DNA of 64,000 bases from Algoriphagus formosus (GTDB lineage: Bacteria; Bacteroidota; Bacteroidia; Cytophagales; Cyclobacteriaceae). The position numbers and the translations under genes were made by a program. Positions 45,015 through 54,900 of the stretch are shown here, in pieces (positions within the stretch are counted from its first letter, which is position 1; each line of letters begins with the position of its first letter). The DNA lies in NCBI RefSeq assembly GCF_002807035.1, contig NZ_NIUC01000002.1, positions 243,477-307,476 on the forward strand, in the 5' to 3' direction. The notes under the pieces were generated by a model that saw only the letters and a program-made list of their open reading frames with translations, ran no database searches and was not told the DNA's origin.

Positions 45015-48000
45015 TTACGCCTCCTTCAATTTTTTCTTTGACACAAAAAACCAATACGCCAAGGGAACGAAATACAAGGCTGTCAGTGTACCAATCGTCA
45101 GACCTCCGATTACCGAAAACACCAAAGGCCGCTGCAAGTCTGCTCCCAAGCCTGAACTGAAAATAATCGGAATCAAGGCCAAAATCGTGGTGATAGAGGT
45201 CATCAAAATCGGCTTGAGTCGAATCTGACCTGCCCGATGCAGCGCCATTTCCAAAGCCTCCTTTGGATCTATCTCCGGTCTGTCCACGTATTCCTTTCGC
45301 AGTCGGTTGATCGTATCGATCTTCAAAATGGCGTCATTCACCATAATTCCCAGCATGACCACCAAGCCGATGGCAGACATCACATTCAGCGAAGCTCCTG
45401 CCAAGAGCAAAACCAAAAATGCCCCTGCAATACCCAATGGCAAGGTCAAGACTACAATCAAAGGTTGAATAAAGCTTTCGAACTGTGCAGCCAAAATAAA
45501 ATAGAGCAAGAGCACTGAAATCAGCAAAATCCCGATCAATTGCTGAATATTTTCCTGATCCTTGAAGTATTGCCCTACCATGCTGACTCCTAGGTTACGA
45601 TCGGCACCCCATCGGATAAATTCGGAATTGTAGCTATCGGGATTAGGCGCTGTGACAAGGACGGATTGATAGATGCCCCCTTTATCTGCAGTCACATATT
45701 TGTAGTGATCTTCATAGCGAAAGTCTACAAATTCACCCAAGGTATAAAAGGACGAATCGGAAGTAGTCAACTGCGTGGTTCGAAGCAGATCCTCAAAGCG
45801 AGTTTCCGATTCCTTCAGCCGAATGGGAGTAATCTCTCCAAATCGACGGATATCGGTGATGGTGTAAGTACCAAACAAGCGGGACAGCTGCTCCTGAACT
45901 TGATCGACTGCAATCCCATAGGTGGCCAAGCGATCTGCTCGCAGGGTAAAAACCACCGAGGCTTCTTTTTGCAAACCAGGTCCTCGCTCCCAGTCAGACA
46001 CAGGGAATTGACTGAGCCATGGATCCATTTTCTGTTCCTCGATCGGCTCTTTTGATGTCAGATCTTTCCAGCGCACCTCGTAGTACGGAAGTGTGGAATT
46101 GAAGAGCTGATCGAAGGCATTGGGCGCATCGCCTAGTTGAAAGTTGGCATTCGGGTAGTTTTCTGACAGGTAGCTTTCCAACTCCTTCAGCCGCTCCTCT
46201 TTGGCCTCTGTAGAGGCGAATAGAAAATAAAGCAACGACTGCTGAATGGAGTTTTCTCCATCGAAAAGCAGGAATTGACGTACTCCCACATCCGCTTCTG
46301 CCTTTTCGTAGCGACCGTCCAAGGAACGCATCAATGCGATGACCCGATCCCTGTTTTCGGAGGCTGAAATGGGCTCATTCCAATCGATCTCCAGCGTGGC
46401 ATCAAACTTTTCGATTTGTGGTAAGCCTTCTGAATCCAGCCAAATACTTAGTCCTAATCCCAAGGGAATCAAAATGGCAAAAATGGCTAAAGCAAGTTTT
46501 CTACTCCCAAAGATTCCCCGATATCCACGATCGTAGAGTTTGAGAATTTTGCTGAAAAAGACCCCTTCCCCACCCTCTTCGGTCTTTTTGCTTCTGCTGA
46601 AAAAGAGAAAATACAGCAAGGGTAAAAGAATAAAGGCCACTGCCAGTGAAACGGTTAGAATCGCTGCAACTGCCACAGCCTGATCGAAAAACAAAGCTCC
46701 GGAAATCCCACTCAAAAAAACCAAGGGTACAAATACCGAAAGTGTGGTCAGTACCGAACTGATCAAGGCGCTCATCACTTCATTGACCCCGGCCACGCAT
46801 GCCTCAAAGAGGGATAGCCCCGACTCTCGCTTGCGGGTGATATTATCAAGGACGATGATGGAATTGTCAATCAACATCCCGATACCCAATGCCAAACCTG
46901 AAAGGGAAATAATATTGATCGAAATGTCGAAGAAGTAAAAGACCAAAAAGGAAATCAATAAGGAGGAAGGTAAACTCACGCCAATAATGATCGGCAGTCG
47001 ATAATCTTTCATAAAAAGAAAGAGAACCCCAAAGGCGAAAAGCCCTCCAAATAGTAAAGAGGTTTGCAGATTGGAAATGGCCGCGTTCAGCAAGTTGGAC
47101 TGATCCTGTGTCAGTTCAAAATCCACCTGAGGGTAATCAGTCTTGAAGAGCTCCAAAGCTTCTTTCAATTCCGGGATCAATTCATTCATCTTGGCAGCGG
47201 CCTGCTTATGCACGGTGATCACCAAGGCTTCCTTTTCTCCAAAAAGATGGTAACCAAGCATTTCCTGCGCCTGATAGCTCACTTTCGCCAGACGACCTAA
47301 TGGGATAATCGCCCCGGAAGGTGCCGACACAGGAAGACTCTCAATATCACTTGGAGTATCGACGCGGGTAGCTAGTCTCAGGTAATAGCGAAACTGACCA
47401 TCTTTGACCGATACACCGGGAAGCTCCGAGTTTCCCGCCTGAATGGCATTGATGACTTCCTGCTGCGTCATGCCCAGGGCACGAATTGCTGCCTCATTCG
47501 GCTCTACCGTGATGATACGGTCTTTTTTTCCATTGATATCTACAAGTGATACGCCGGGAAGTTGCTCGATCCGCTTTTTCAGTACATTCTCCGCCAAAAG
47601 GCTAACCTCGATCTCATCCACTCCTTCTTTGGGAATGACTTGTACACGGGCCACCGGAATATCGGAGGTATTGATACGGATCACTTCCGGGCGGGTCAGG
47701 CCTTCAGGAAGTGAATTGGTGATTCGGTCGATCTTTTCATTGACATCGATGTAGGCAAGCTCCATCTGCGTGGAGTAATTGAAAGTAAGTCGAATCGTCC
47801 CAACCTCAGACCCGGCTTTGGAGTCCATTTCCTCCAGGCCATTGAGTGTAATCAAACCTTCCCTGATGTTCCGAAGGACATTTTGTTCGATAGCCTCAGG
47901 AGAAGCATTGGGGTAATTGACCTTGACTACTATCTGCGGCACATCAATCGGCGGAAGCAGCGATATGGGCAACATCCGCAGGACAATGAAAGAGAAGACC

Positions 48001-48059
48001 ATCAAGGCCGAAAAAGTCATGAATACGGCTATAGGCCGTGCTAGTAAAAATCTTACCAT
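45015..48059 (-). CDS. RND efflux permease, first of two
   Basis: 1014 aa. It starts MVRFLLARPIAVFMTFSALM, the usual RND TM1. The porter entry is LPPIDVPQIVVKVNYPNASPEAIEQN. TM4 is LALGIGMLIDNSIIVLDNITRKR (one Asp and one Asn in the proton-relay positions), with a C-terminal six-helix block ending YFVPLAYWFFVSKKKL. It pumps substrate out together with the adaptor encoded 3 bp upstream. No outer-membrane TolC-like gene is in the operon, so that part must come from elsewhere. Confidence 0.95.
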   Translation of the reverse strand: MVRFLLARPIAVFMTFSALMVFSFIVLRMLPISLLPPIDVPQIVVKVNYPNASPEAIEQNVLRNIREGLITLNGLEEMDSKAGSEVGTIRLTFNYSTQMELAYIDVNEKIDRITNSLPEGLTRPEVIRINTSDIPVARVQVIPKEGVDEIEVSLLAENVLKKRIEQLPGVSLVDINGKKDRIITVEPNEAAIRALGMTQQEVINAIQAGNSELPGVSVKDGQFRYYLRLATRVDTPSDIESLPVSAPSGAIIPLGRLAKVSYQAQEMLGYHLFGEKEALVITVHKQAAAKMNELIPELKEALELFKTDYPQVDFELTQDQSNLLNAAISNLQTSLLFGGLFAFGVLFLFMKDYRLPIIIGVSLPSSLLISFLVFYFFDISINIISLSGLALGIGMLIDNSIIVLDNITRKRESGLSLFEACVAGVNEVMSALISSVLTTLSVFVPLVFLSGISGALFFDQAVAVAAILTVSLAVAFILLPLLYFLFFSRSKKTEEGGEGVFFSKILKLYDRGYRGIFGSRKLALAIFAILIPLGLGLSIWLDSEGLPQIEKFDATLEIDWNEPISASENRDRVIALMRSLDGRYEKAEADVGVRQFLLFDGENSIQQSLLYFLFASTEAKEERLKELESYLSENYPNANFQLGDAPNAFDQLFNSTLPYYEVRWKDLTSKEPIEEQKMDPWLSQFPVSDWERGPGLQKEASVVFTLRADRLATYGIAVDQVQEQLSRLFGTYTITDIRRFGEITPIRLKESETRFEDLLRTTQLTTSDSSFYTLGEFVDFRYEDHYKYVTADKGGIYQSVLVTAPNPDSYNSEFIRWGADRNLGVSMVGQYFKDQENIQQLIGILLISVLLLYFILAAQFESFIQPLIVVLTLPLGIAGAFLVLLLAGASLNVMSAIGLVVMLGIMVNDAILKIDTINRLRKEYVDRPEIDPKEALEMALHRAGQIRLKPILMTSITTILALIPIIFSSGLGADLQRPLVFSVIGGLTIGTLTALYFVPLAYWFFVSKKKLKEA

Positions 48060-48062
48060 GAC

Positions 48063-49133
48063 TTATTCGCTTACGATTTGAACAGGTGCCTGATGTGCTA
48101 GCTGCAGATTATTGGTCGTGATGACAGTGCTGCCTGAGGTGATACCATCCAAAATCTCAATTTCCTGCCCATTATCCTTTCCTACCTCCACATAATTCCA
48201 GCGGGACTCATTGTCCTCGATGGTAAAGACTACCGCTCTGCCGGATCGATACACCACCGCGTCTTTAGGAACAACCAGAGAATTGGACTGCGGAGCGCGA
48301 ATGATCGCCCGGGCATTCATACCCGGCAGTAGGTTTTGAGAACTTGTCAAGCGGATGGCTACTTCGACCAGTCCATTTTCATCTACTTTAGGATTGATTG
48401 CGATGACTCTTCCTTCCAATGCTTCCTGCGTATTGGATACCGGATACACCTCGGATTTTTGATTGATGGAGATCAGACCGATATCGGATTCCAGGACTTT
48501 CACCCGAAGCTCCAGATTATTGGTACTGAGGATTTCGCAAAGCTCGGCATTGGAACTGATCAGACTCCCCATTTTGAATTGAAGATCTGCTACTTTCCCA
48601 CTGATTGGGGCTTTGACTTCGCAGCGCTCAAGATTAAGCTGTGCCTCCTTGAGTTCGATTTCGGCGAGAAATACGCCATTCTTTGCTTTGAGCTGCTGTT
48701 CTAAAAATGTCTTCCGCTCTTCATCCTCTGATGCAAAATCACGGGAAAAACCCAATTTATCATTTTCGAAGGATGCCTGCGCATTTTGAAGAGCGATTTG
48801 GGCTTTCTGAAGACGTATCTCCGCTTCGGTAGGGTCGAGCTTGGCGATCACCTGACCCTTGGTGACAGACTGACCTTCACGGATGGGTAGCTCGATGAGA
48901 TACCCAGGTTGCTCAATGACCGCCTTGACTTGGGCAGCAGCTTCGAGTTTCCCGGTGGCATTAATCAAGTAATCGAAGCTTTTGGTTTCGGCCTTGGCCA
49001 CCCGAACTTCGGTAGCGGCCACTTCATTTCTGAAAGATTCTGCAGGGATTTCTTCCTGCTTTTCGGTGTCTTCCTGACAAGAAAAACTAAAGCCCATCAA
49101 AAAGATAAGCGCAAAATAGCGGTAGTGTTTCAT
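48063..49133 (-). CDS. RND efflux periplasmic adaptor (HlyD/AcrA family)
   Basis: 356 aa. Lipoprotein signal FALIFLMGFSFSC. Lipoyl/barrel-sandwich part: VKAVIEQPGYLIELPIREGQSVTKGQVIAKLD. Helical hairpin: EIRLQKAQIALQNAQASFEND to LKEAQLNLERCEVKAPISGKV. Beta-barrel and membrane-proximal domains follow (LLPGMNARAIIRAP, VVYRSGRAVVFTI). It links the inner-membrane permeases encoded by the next two genes with an outer-membrane channel. Confidence 0.94.
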   Translation of the reverse strand: MKHYRYFALIFLMGFSFSCQEDTEKQEEIPAESFRNEVAATEVRVAKAETKSFDYLINATGKLEAAAQVKAVIEQPGYLIELPIREGQSVTKGQVIAKLDPTEAEIRLQKAQIALQNAQASFENDKLGFSRDFASEDEERKTFLEQQLKAKNGVFLAEIELKEAQLNLERCEVKAPISGKVADLQFKMGSLISSNAELCEILSTNNLELRVKVLESDIGLISINQKSEVYPVSNTQEALEGRVIAINPKVDENGLVEVAIRLTSSQNLLPGMNARAIIRAPQSNSLVVPKDAVVYRSGRAVVFTIEDNESRWNYVEVGKDNGQEIEILDGITSGSTVITTNNLQLAHQAPVQIVSE

Positions 49134-49266
49134 CTAAATAATCGTTAGAACCCTAATAAACTAATTAATTGGATTGAAACAAAAATTGATATTAAAAAAG
49201 ACTGTTAAAAATGGTGAAAGCAATTTCCTTTCCAAAAAGGTAAACCAAACTCAAATGATAAAATGC

Positions 49267-50388
49267 TTAATTTAAAATAAGTGGCAACTCATGAACTTTA
49301 AATCTATCAGTCTGACTATCGAAGGTGTAGACTTTTTGATTGGCTAGATCAAAGTCGAAGGAGGTGAAGAAATCCTCAAAGACTAATTTCGAAATCGGGT
49401 TTCCTTCCCAATCGAAAATTAGGATCTCCGGAAGAGACTTTCGCTCGGTTGCAAAATCCTGCTCCAATTCATTGAGATGAAGTAAGGCAAAGAAATCATC
49501 GTAGACTCTTACATCTGAAAATCGATAATTGCGCTCAGGTTGAGGGACCTTTTCAAGGAGACTCAGATCATCGAGATTTGGTTCGATAGCAATCGTTTTC
49601 TTCAAAGAACCATCCAAAGCGTACAGATTAAAATAATTAAGGCGAAAATACATCTCCAAGATTTTATCGCGCTCTGGACTAAGCCTTGTCATCGATGCCA
49701 TCAAAGACATATTTAACATTCCATTGGAAACTTCAGCCCGATTTAGCTGATCGAGAAGTGCATTGCTGGACAATTTACCTTGAAATAGCAAATACCGATT
49801 TTGTTTTGTCTCCTGATTTTCAGGCTGTCTCAGAAAATAATGATCAGGACCCAAGATCAAAAAATCAAAAAGAAATAGTGGCAAATCATAGTCAACTAGC
49901 TCCAAGCTATCCTGCCCTAATTGTATTGATGGGTTTAGATTGAATTTTATTAAGTTACCCTTTGAGAATTGATAAATCAAGGCTGTTATATCATTTCTTT
50001 CGGATCGAAAAAGAACCTTATCCGAGGCTATTGATGGGTCGGCAAATTCCTTTGGTCCTTCTCCTAAAGACAGAAAACTACCTAATGAGTCTAAAGCAGG
50101 AAGTTGATAGATACTCCAGAATTTTGGAAAAGCAGTAGAAACGACCATAAGACTATCCACAATCTCAAAATCTTTCATTCCAATAAATTCCTTGTCTAAG
50201 CTTACTCCCTTCTCGATAGCGTGAATTTTTGGAAATTTATTGACCACATGAACAGAGTCAAAGGTCATGAAATTGGAATTTTGCGGCACATCCTGCACAA
50301 AAATCGTTTGATCAGATTTTTGAGAGCAGGCCATGAGCACAGCCCACATTAAAAATACTAATTGATTGAGTCTAGATTTAATTTTCAT
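49267..50388 (-). CDS. TolB-like six-bladed propeller lipoprotein
   Basis: 373 aa from ATG at 50388, chosen as the start of the lipoprotein signal (LVFLMWAVLMAC); an ATG at 50412 would place it inside the hairpin upstream. Propeller features: FSLGEGPKEF-like LSLGEGPKEFADP, FYQFSKGNLIKFNL, DHYFLRQPENQ, and the final YTFDSQTDRFKVHELP. It resembles the TolB-like propellers of Bacteroidota that sit beside genes for small secreted peptides. Such a peptide gene (50449-50685) is directly upstream. Confidence 0.7.
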   Translation of the reverse strand: MKIKSRLNQLVFLMWAVLMACSQKSDQTIFVQDVPQNSNFMTFDSVHVVNKFPKIHAIEKGVSLDKEFIGMKDFEIVDSLMVVSTAFPKFWSIYQLPALDSLGSFLSLGEGPKEFADPSIASDKVLFRSERNDITALIYQFSKGNLIKFNLNPSIQLGQDSLELVDYDLPLFLFDFLILGPDHYFLRQPENQETKQNRYLLFQGKLSSNALLDQLNRAEVSNGMLNMSLMASMTRLSPERDKILEMYFRLNYFNLYALDGSLKKTIAIEPNLDDLSLLEKVPQPERNYRFSDVRVYDDFFALLHLNELEQDFATERKSLPEILIFDWEGNPISKLVFEDFFTSFDFDLANQKVYTFDSQTDRFKVHELPLILN

Positions 50389-50405
50389 CGTTTTAGTTAT
50401 TGATA

Positions 50406-50431
50406 GGCACACCTTCCAAGGAAAGTGTGCC
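50406..50431 (-). promoter_or_regulatory. Intercistronic hairpin between peptide and propeller genes
   Basis: Twelve bases GGCACACTTTCC pair with GGAAGGTGTGCC (one G-T pair) around a TT loop. It has no T-run, so it is unlikely to be a simple terminator. Placed between the peptide stop and the propeller start, it may protect the upstream mRNA or lower expression of the downstream gene. Confidence 0.6.
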
Positions 50432-50448
50432 TTACTTTATTACAAAAT

Positions 50449-50685
50449 TTAACCTATTCCAGGACATTGATAGCAAAGGCCTGTATCCGTTCCCACTCCC
50501 ATACTATTTTCTATATAGGTGCAAGTGCCACAATACATGGCTAGCCAGCCATTTCGTTGAGTTATCGTTTTCCAACAGCCGGCTGGAATACAATCACTTT
50601 GAGCTTCGATTTCAGAAGGAGTTAAAAAATAAACTCCAACGAGAACCATACTCAAAAATGATAGTTTTAAAATCGTCTTTTTCAT
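50449..50685 (-). CDS. Small secreted six-cysteine peptide
   Basis: 78 aa. The signal peptide is residues 1-29 (LSFLSMVLVGVYFLTPSEIEAQ). The mature part is about 49 residues with six Cys (SDCIPAGCWK, YCGTCTY, GLCYQCPGIG), enough for three disulfides, and little charge. I know no defined family. It resembles in position the NVEALA-type small peptides encoded next to TolB-like propellers in Bacteroidota, but the NVEALA motif itself is absent. Export and disulfide formation are inferred. The propeller gene follows after a 60-bp gap that holds a strong hairpin. Confidence 0.7.
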   Translation of the reverse strand: MKKTILKLSFLSMVLVGVYFLTPSEIEAQSDCIPAGCWKTITQRNGWLAMYCGTCTYIENSMGVGTDTGLCYQCPGIG

Positions 50686-50931
50686 TTTTGTTTGGTTTTA
50701 ATAAAACATCGCAGACCGAAGCCACTTTGACTCCGGGGAAAAATCGATGATTGGCCAATACCTTGATCCTAGTTCGTCTAAACTAAAACCTAATTCCTAA
50801 ACTTGCAAGTTATTTTAAGATTAAAAAAAATGATTAGTTGATACAAGTTATTGATTATCAATTGGAAATATTTTTTAATGATTGAAATATTTTAGTTTAA
50901 AAATAATCCTATTCTTCACAGAATCAAACCC

Positions 50932-51432
50932 TTACCAAATCGGCCAAGCCCACGAAATCGGTCTTTTTCGAAACACTATAGCCTCCTCAAAATACCGAAT
51001 CCGGAGAGTTCCGCGAGCTTCCCCTTCGAATTGATCGTACAATTCATTCATGGCGTCTATCGAAGCTACTTCAAGTTTGACCTGTGCTATTCCATCATCG
51101 AGCATTTGAAGTTGGGAAGCCGCACCCCGGGATAAATCAATAATCCTCCTTGAGGCTTTCGGCAAGCGGTCATTAATTCGTACCCAAACTGTATCTCCGG
51201 TATCCAATCGAGTCACCTTCACACGAGTATCAAAAGGCAGGTATTTATGAGCCGCTGTCAGGCTGTCTAGGTGAAAAACCTCTCCGTTTGCGGTTTTCCG
51301 AAGATGAAAGCGCTTCCCGTAAAAACTCGCCCATCCTGTCTGAATCTGTACGGAATCCGCTCCCTGAGCCTTACTATCCCAAGGCAACCCAAAAATCAGA
51401 AGTAAAAGAAGCGAGAGTAAAGATTTATTCAT
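50932..51432 (-). CDS. RlpA-like septal ring/double-psi barrel protein
   Basis: 166 aa from ATG at 51432, where a clean signal peptide starts (MNKSLLSLLLLLIFGLP); an upstream ATG at 51492 would put 20 residues before it. The RlpA double-psi beta-barrel is complete: GWASFYGKRFHLRKTANGEVF, LTAAHKYLPFDTRVKVTRLD, VWVRINDRLPKASRRIIDLSRGAASQL. RlpA proteins cleave or bind denuded peptidoglycan. There is no SPOR domain at the C-terminus, and the tail ISWAWPIW is unusual. Confidence 0.88.
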   Translation of the reverse strand: MNKSLLSLLLLLIFGLPWDSKAQGADSVQIQTGWASFYGKRFHLRKTANGEVFHLDSLTAAHKYLPFDTRVKVTRLDTGDTVWVRINDRLPKASRRIIDLSRGAASQLQMLDDGIAQVKLEVASIDAMNELYDQFEGEARGTLRIRYFEEAIVFRKRPISWAWPIW

Positions 51433-51827
51433 CAGCAGAAGCAGGTCAACAAAAATGCCAATTTCTGTCCAGCATAGATCTACCGATATCAAATGGTAGG
51501 CGATAAAATATTCAAATAATGGTACTCAAATAAGCCTGTGGGAATATCTTCTTTGTTGTTTGTCCCTGGACGTCGGGAGAGTAAAGCGAGATGCTTCCGG
51601 ATTAAGTTCCTTTCAAGGCATTCAACTGTTCACACTTTTTTTGCTTGAGATAAAATAGAAAATCATAAAAAATTTTGAGAAACTTACAACCCGATAAAAA
51701 CCTAATCAAATATTAGAATAAGTCAATTTTCAACTAAAGAGAGAAAGAATTTATAACTTTTTAAACTTTAAATATTTTTGAAGGAAAAGACACTTTTTTG
51801 AATTTCAAAACCATAAATAATATTTTT
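51433..51827. other. AT-rich intergenic region upstream of the adhesin operon
   Basis: No open frame with coding character and no RNA gene seen. It becomes very AT-rich after 51650. Confidence 0.5.
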
Positions 51828-51869
51828 AAATACATTTTTTTGCGTTTCAAATATTAGCATGCATATTTG
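51828..51869 (+). promoter_or_regulatory. Promoter of the surface-protein operon with a 25-bp shared element
   Basis: Positions 51828-51852 match 59703-59727 at 22 of 25 bases; the element begins AAATACATTT. Within it TTTG (51839-51842) serves as the -33 box and CATATTTG (51862-51869) as the -7 box (consensus TAnnTTTG), 19 bases apart. Transcription should start near 51876, giving a leader of about 90 bases. Confidence 0.6.
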
Positions 51870-51967
51870 CGTACGATTAGACACCCATCTCTTCCCGATA
51901 GTCCTAAACTGAATTTGTACAATTTTGACCAAAGTACTGAACACGAATTTACCCTTGAAAAAAACCT

Positions 51968-54900
51968 ATGATCTCTAGAATTTCTAAAAATATTCTTTCG
52001 AGGTTTTCAGCTCAAATGAAAGTCGTGGGGCTATTTTGGCTTTTGGCCTGCGTAGGCTTTTTTAGCAATATTTCGGAGGTAAAGGCTCAGTTCCCTGTAA
52101 TCGAATCCACCGCTACATTTCAGAATAATTCAAGACCAGATAATCATGATGTAGACTTACCAAATGGGATCCAAAACGGCGATTTGCTATTGATGATTTT
52201 GCGGCCTCAATCTAGTAGGTCAATCAGTATTCCCTCTGGATGGATTCAATTAAGTACTAGAAATGATAACGGTCGATCATATGTCATTTATCGTGAAGCA
52301 AATGGTAATGAGGGCTCCAGTCTAAATATTAGGTTAGACGATGATGGACGACTTGCTGCAATTACCTACCGGATATCGAATTGGGAAGGCACTCCAGAGG
52401 CAGTTGTAGCGGGTTCTAACACGACCAATCCACCTTCTTTGACCACTTCTTGGTCAGCCAGTCCTACGCTATTTTTAGCAGCTAAAACCAATCGAGTTAC
52501 CGAAAATAACGTTAATGGACCTCCTAGTGGATATGGAAATTTAATTACAGTAGCAAACTCAAGCAATAGAAGAACCTCTAGAGTTCGAGTTTCTTCCGCA
52601 TCTCGCAATTCAACTAACTCAAACGAGAACCCAGGTTCATTCAACCTATCGGGAGATTTCGATTCTCCCCATGCCTTCACCATAGCAATTAAAGGCAAAG
52701 CGAGAGTTTTAACGGTTACAGCCAACCCAATCACCAAGGTTTATGGGCAATCCGATCCAACATTAACTTATTCGGTATCTGGTTTTCAAGGGAATGACAA
52801 TGCAAGTATTATTACTGGATCTTTATCTCGAGCTAATGGTCAAAACGTAGGAACCTATGCCATCAATCAAGGAAATCTTGCTGCTCCAGGATATACCATA
52901 ACCTTCACAGGAGCAAATTTTTCCATAACTCCTAAGAATCTTACCATTACCCCTGATGAAGGCCAATTCAAGCTTATAGGCGAGTCGGACCCTAGCTCCT
53001 TTACCTATCAAGCATCTGGGTTTGCCTTTGCTGATAATCCCTCCATTCTCTCGGGAAACCTCGTACGGGATGCAGGAGAATCTGCTGGCTTCTATGAAAT
53101 CAGGCAGGGTAGCCTAAGCAGTTCCAGTGGCAATTACACGATTGATTTTGTCTCAGGAATATTCTTTGAAATCCAGTCAAAGGTCTTAACAGTCACAGCC
53201 AATCCAATTACCAAGATTTATGGGCAATCCGATCCAACATTAACTTATTCGGTATCTGGTTTTCAAGGGAATGACAACGCAAGTATTATTACTGGCTCTT
53301 TATCTAGAGCTAATGGTCAAAACGTGGGGACCTATGCCATCAATCAAGGAAGTCTTGCTGCTCCAGGTTATACCATAGAATTTGTAGGGGCAAATTTTTC
53401 AATCACTCCAAAGCTTCTAACCATTACCCCTGATGCTGGCCAATTCAAGCTTATCGGCGAGTCGGACCCTAGCTCCTTTACCTATCAAGCATCTGGGTTT
53501 GCCTTTGCTGATAATCCCTCCATTCTCTCGGGAAACCTCGTACGGGATGCAGGAGAATCTGCTGGCTTCTATGAAATCAGGCAGGGTAGCCTAAGCAGTT
53601 CCAACGGTAATTACACAATTGATTTTGTCTCGGGAATACTTTTTGAAATCCAGTCAAATCCAACTCAATACCTAGTCACAGTTTCTTCTCAAAATCCAAA
53701 AAAAGGCACCTCGATTACCATCACAGCTCAATTAGCAGATGTCAATGGGAATACTGTATCAGAAGCGGGAAGATTAGTTTCCTGGTCCGAACTGAATGGA
53801 AACTCTGGCACATTCTCCTCTTCCACATCCACTACAGACGGAGATGGAATTGCCACCATAGAATTTACTGTCGCTAATTCAGTTGGGATTACAACTCAAA
53901 TTACTGCTTCCGGATCAGGCGGACTATTCGGAACCTCCCCAGAAATCACTACGGTCGATGCCATTCCGACCCAGCTGGTCTTTGTACAAGACCCCACAGG
54001 CAGTACGACAGAAGCAGGACAACCTTTTGCTCAACAGCCGATTATTGAAGTTCAGGACGCAGATGGGAACCGGGTAGAAAGTGCTTCAGTCCTTATTTCT
54101 TTAAGTTTGGAATCTGGATCTGGAGAGCTACGCGGGGAAATCGAACTCCAGGCAGTCAATGGTTTGGCGACTTTTTCGGGATTAAACATTGACTTGGTGG
54201 GAAATGATAAGGTTATTTTGGCAGAATCCGAGGGATTATCTTCTGCCTCCAGTGGGCAATTTGCCATCTCGGTAGGACCTGCTGCATTATTCACCCGCTA
54301 TGCGGGAATCCAACAGGTGGCTCCCACAGGAATGGCGGTCACCACTCCTCCAGCAGTTAGGGTTCAGGATATTTTTGGGAATCCAATTTCAGGGGTTTCG
54401 GTAAGTTTTTCCGTCACTTCTGGTGGAGGCAATATTGAACCAACCACGGCAGTTTCTACGAATTTAGCAGGGATAGCCTCCTTGACTTCTTGGATTTTGG
54501 GTGAGACTCCTGGCCAAAATACACTAACCGCAAGCTCTTCAGGCTTCACTTCTCTGACATTTACAGCCCTTGGTACCGAAGATGCAATACAAGAATTCAA
54601 TACCAGTACCACTTGGACTGTGCCTCCGGGTGTGACCAGCATTATGGTCGAAGCTTGGGGCGGCGGTGGAGGCGGCGGTGGATCTGGTGCATTTTTCGGT
54701 ACTGGTAGAGGTGGCGGAGGCGGAGGCGGAGCCTATTCTTCAGCCACCATTTCAGTCTCTCCGGGACAAACACTTAGCATCAATGTTGGTGTGGGTGGTG
54801 TAGGAGGCGCTAATGCTGATGGTCAAAATGGAGGTTTTTCTAGTGTAGAAACCGGAGGCACCGAGCTAATGAGTGCCAATGGAGGAATAGGTGGCCAAGG

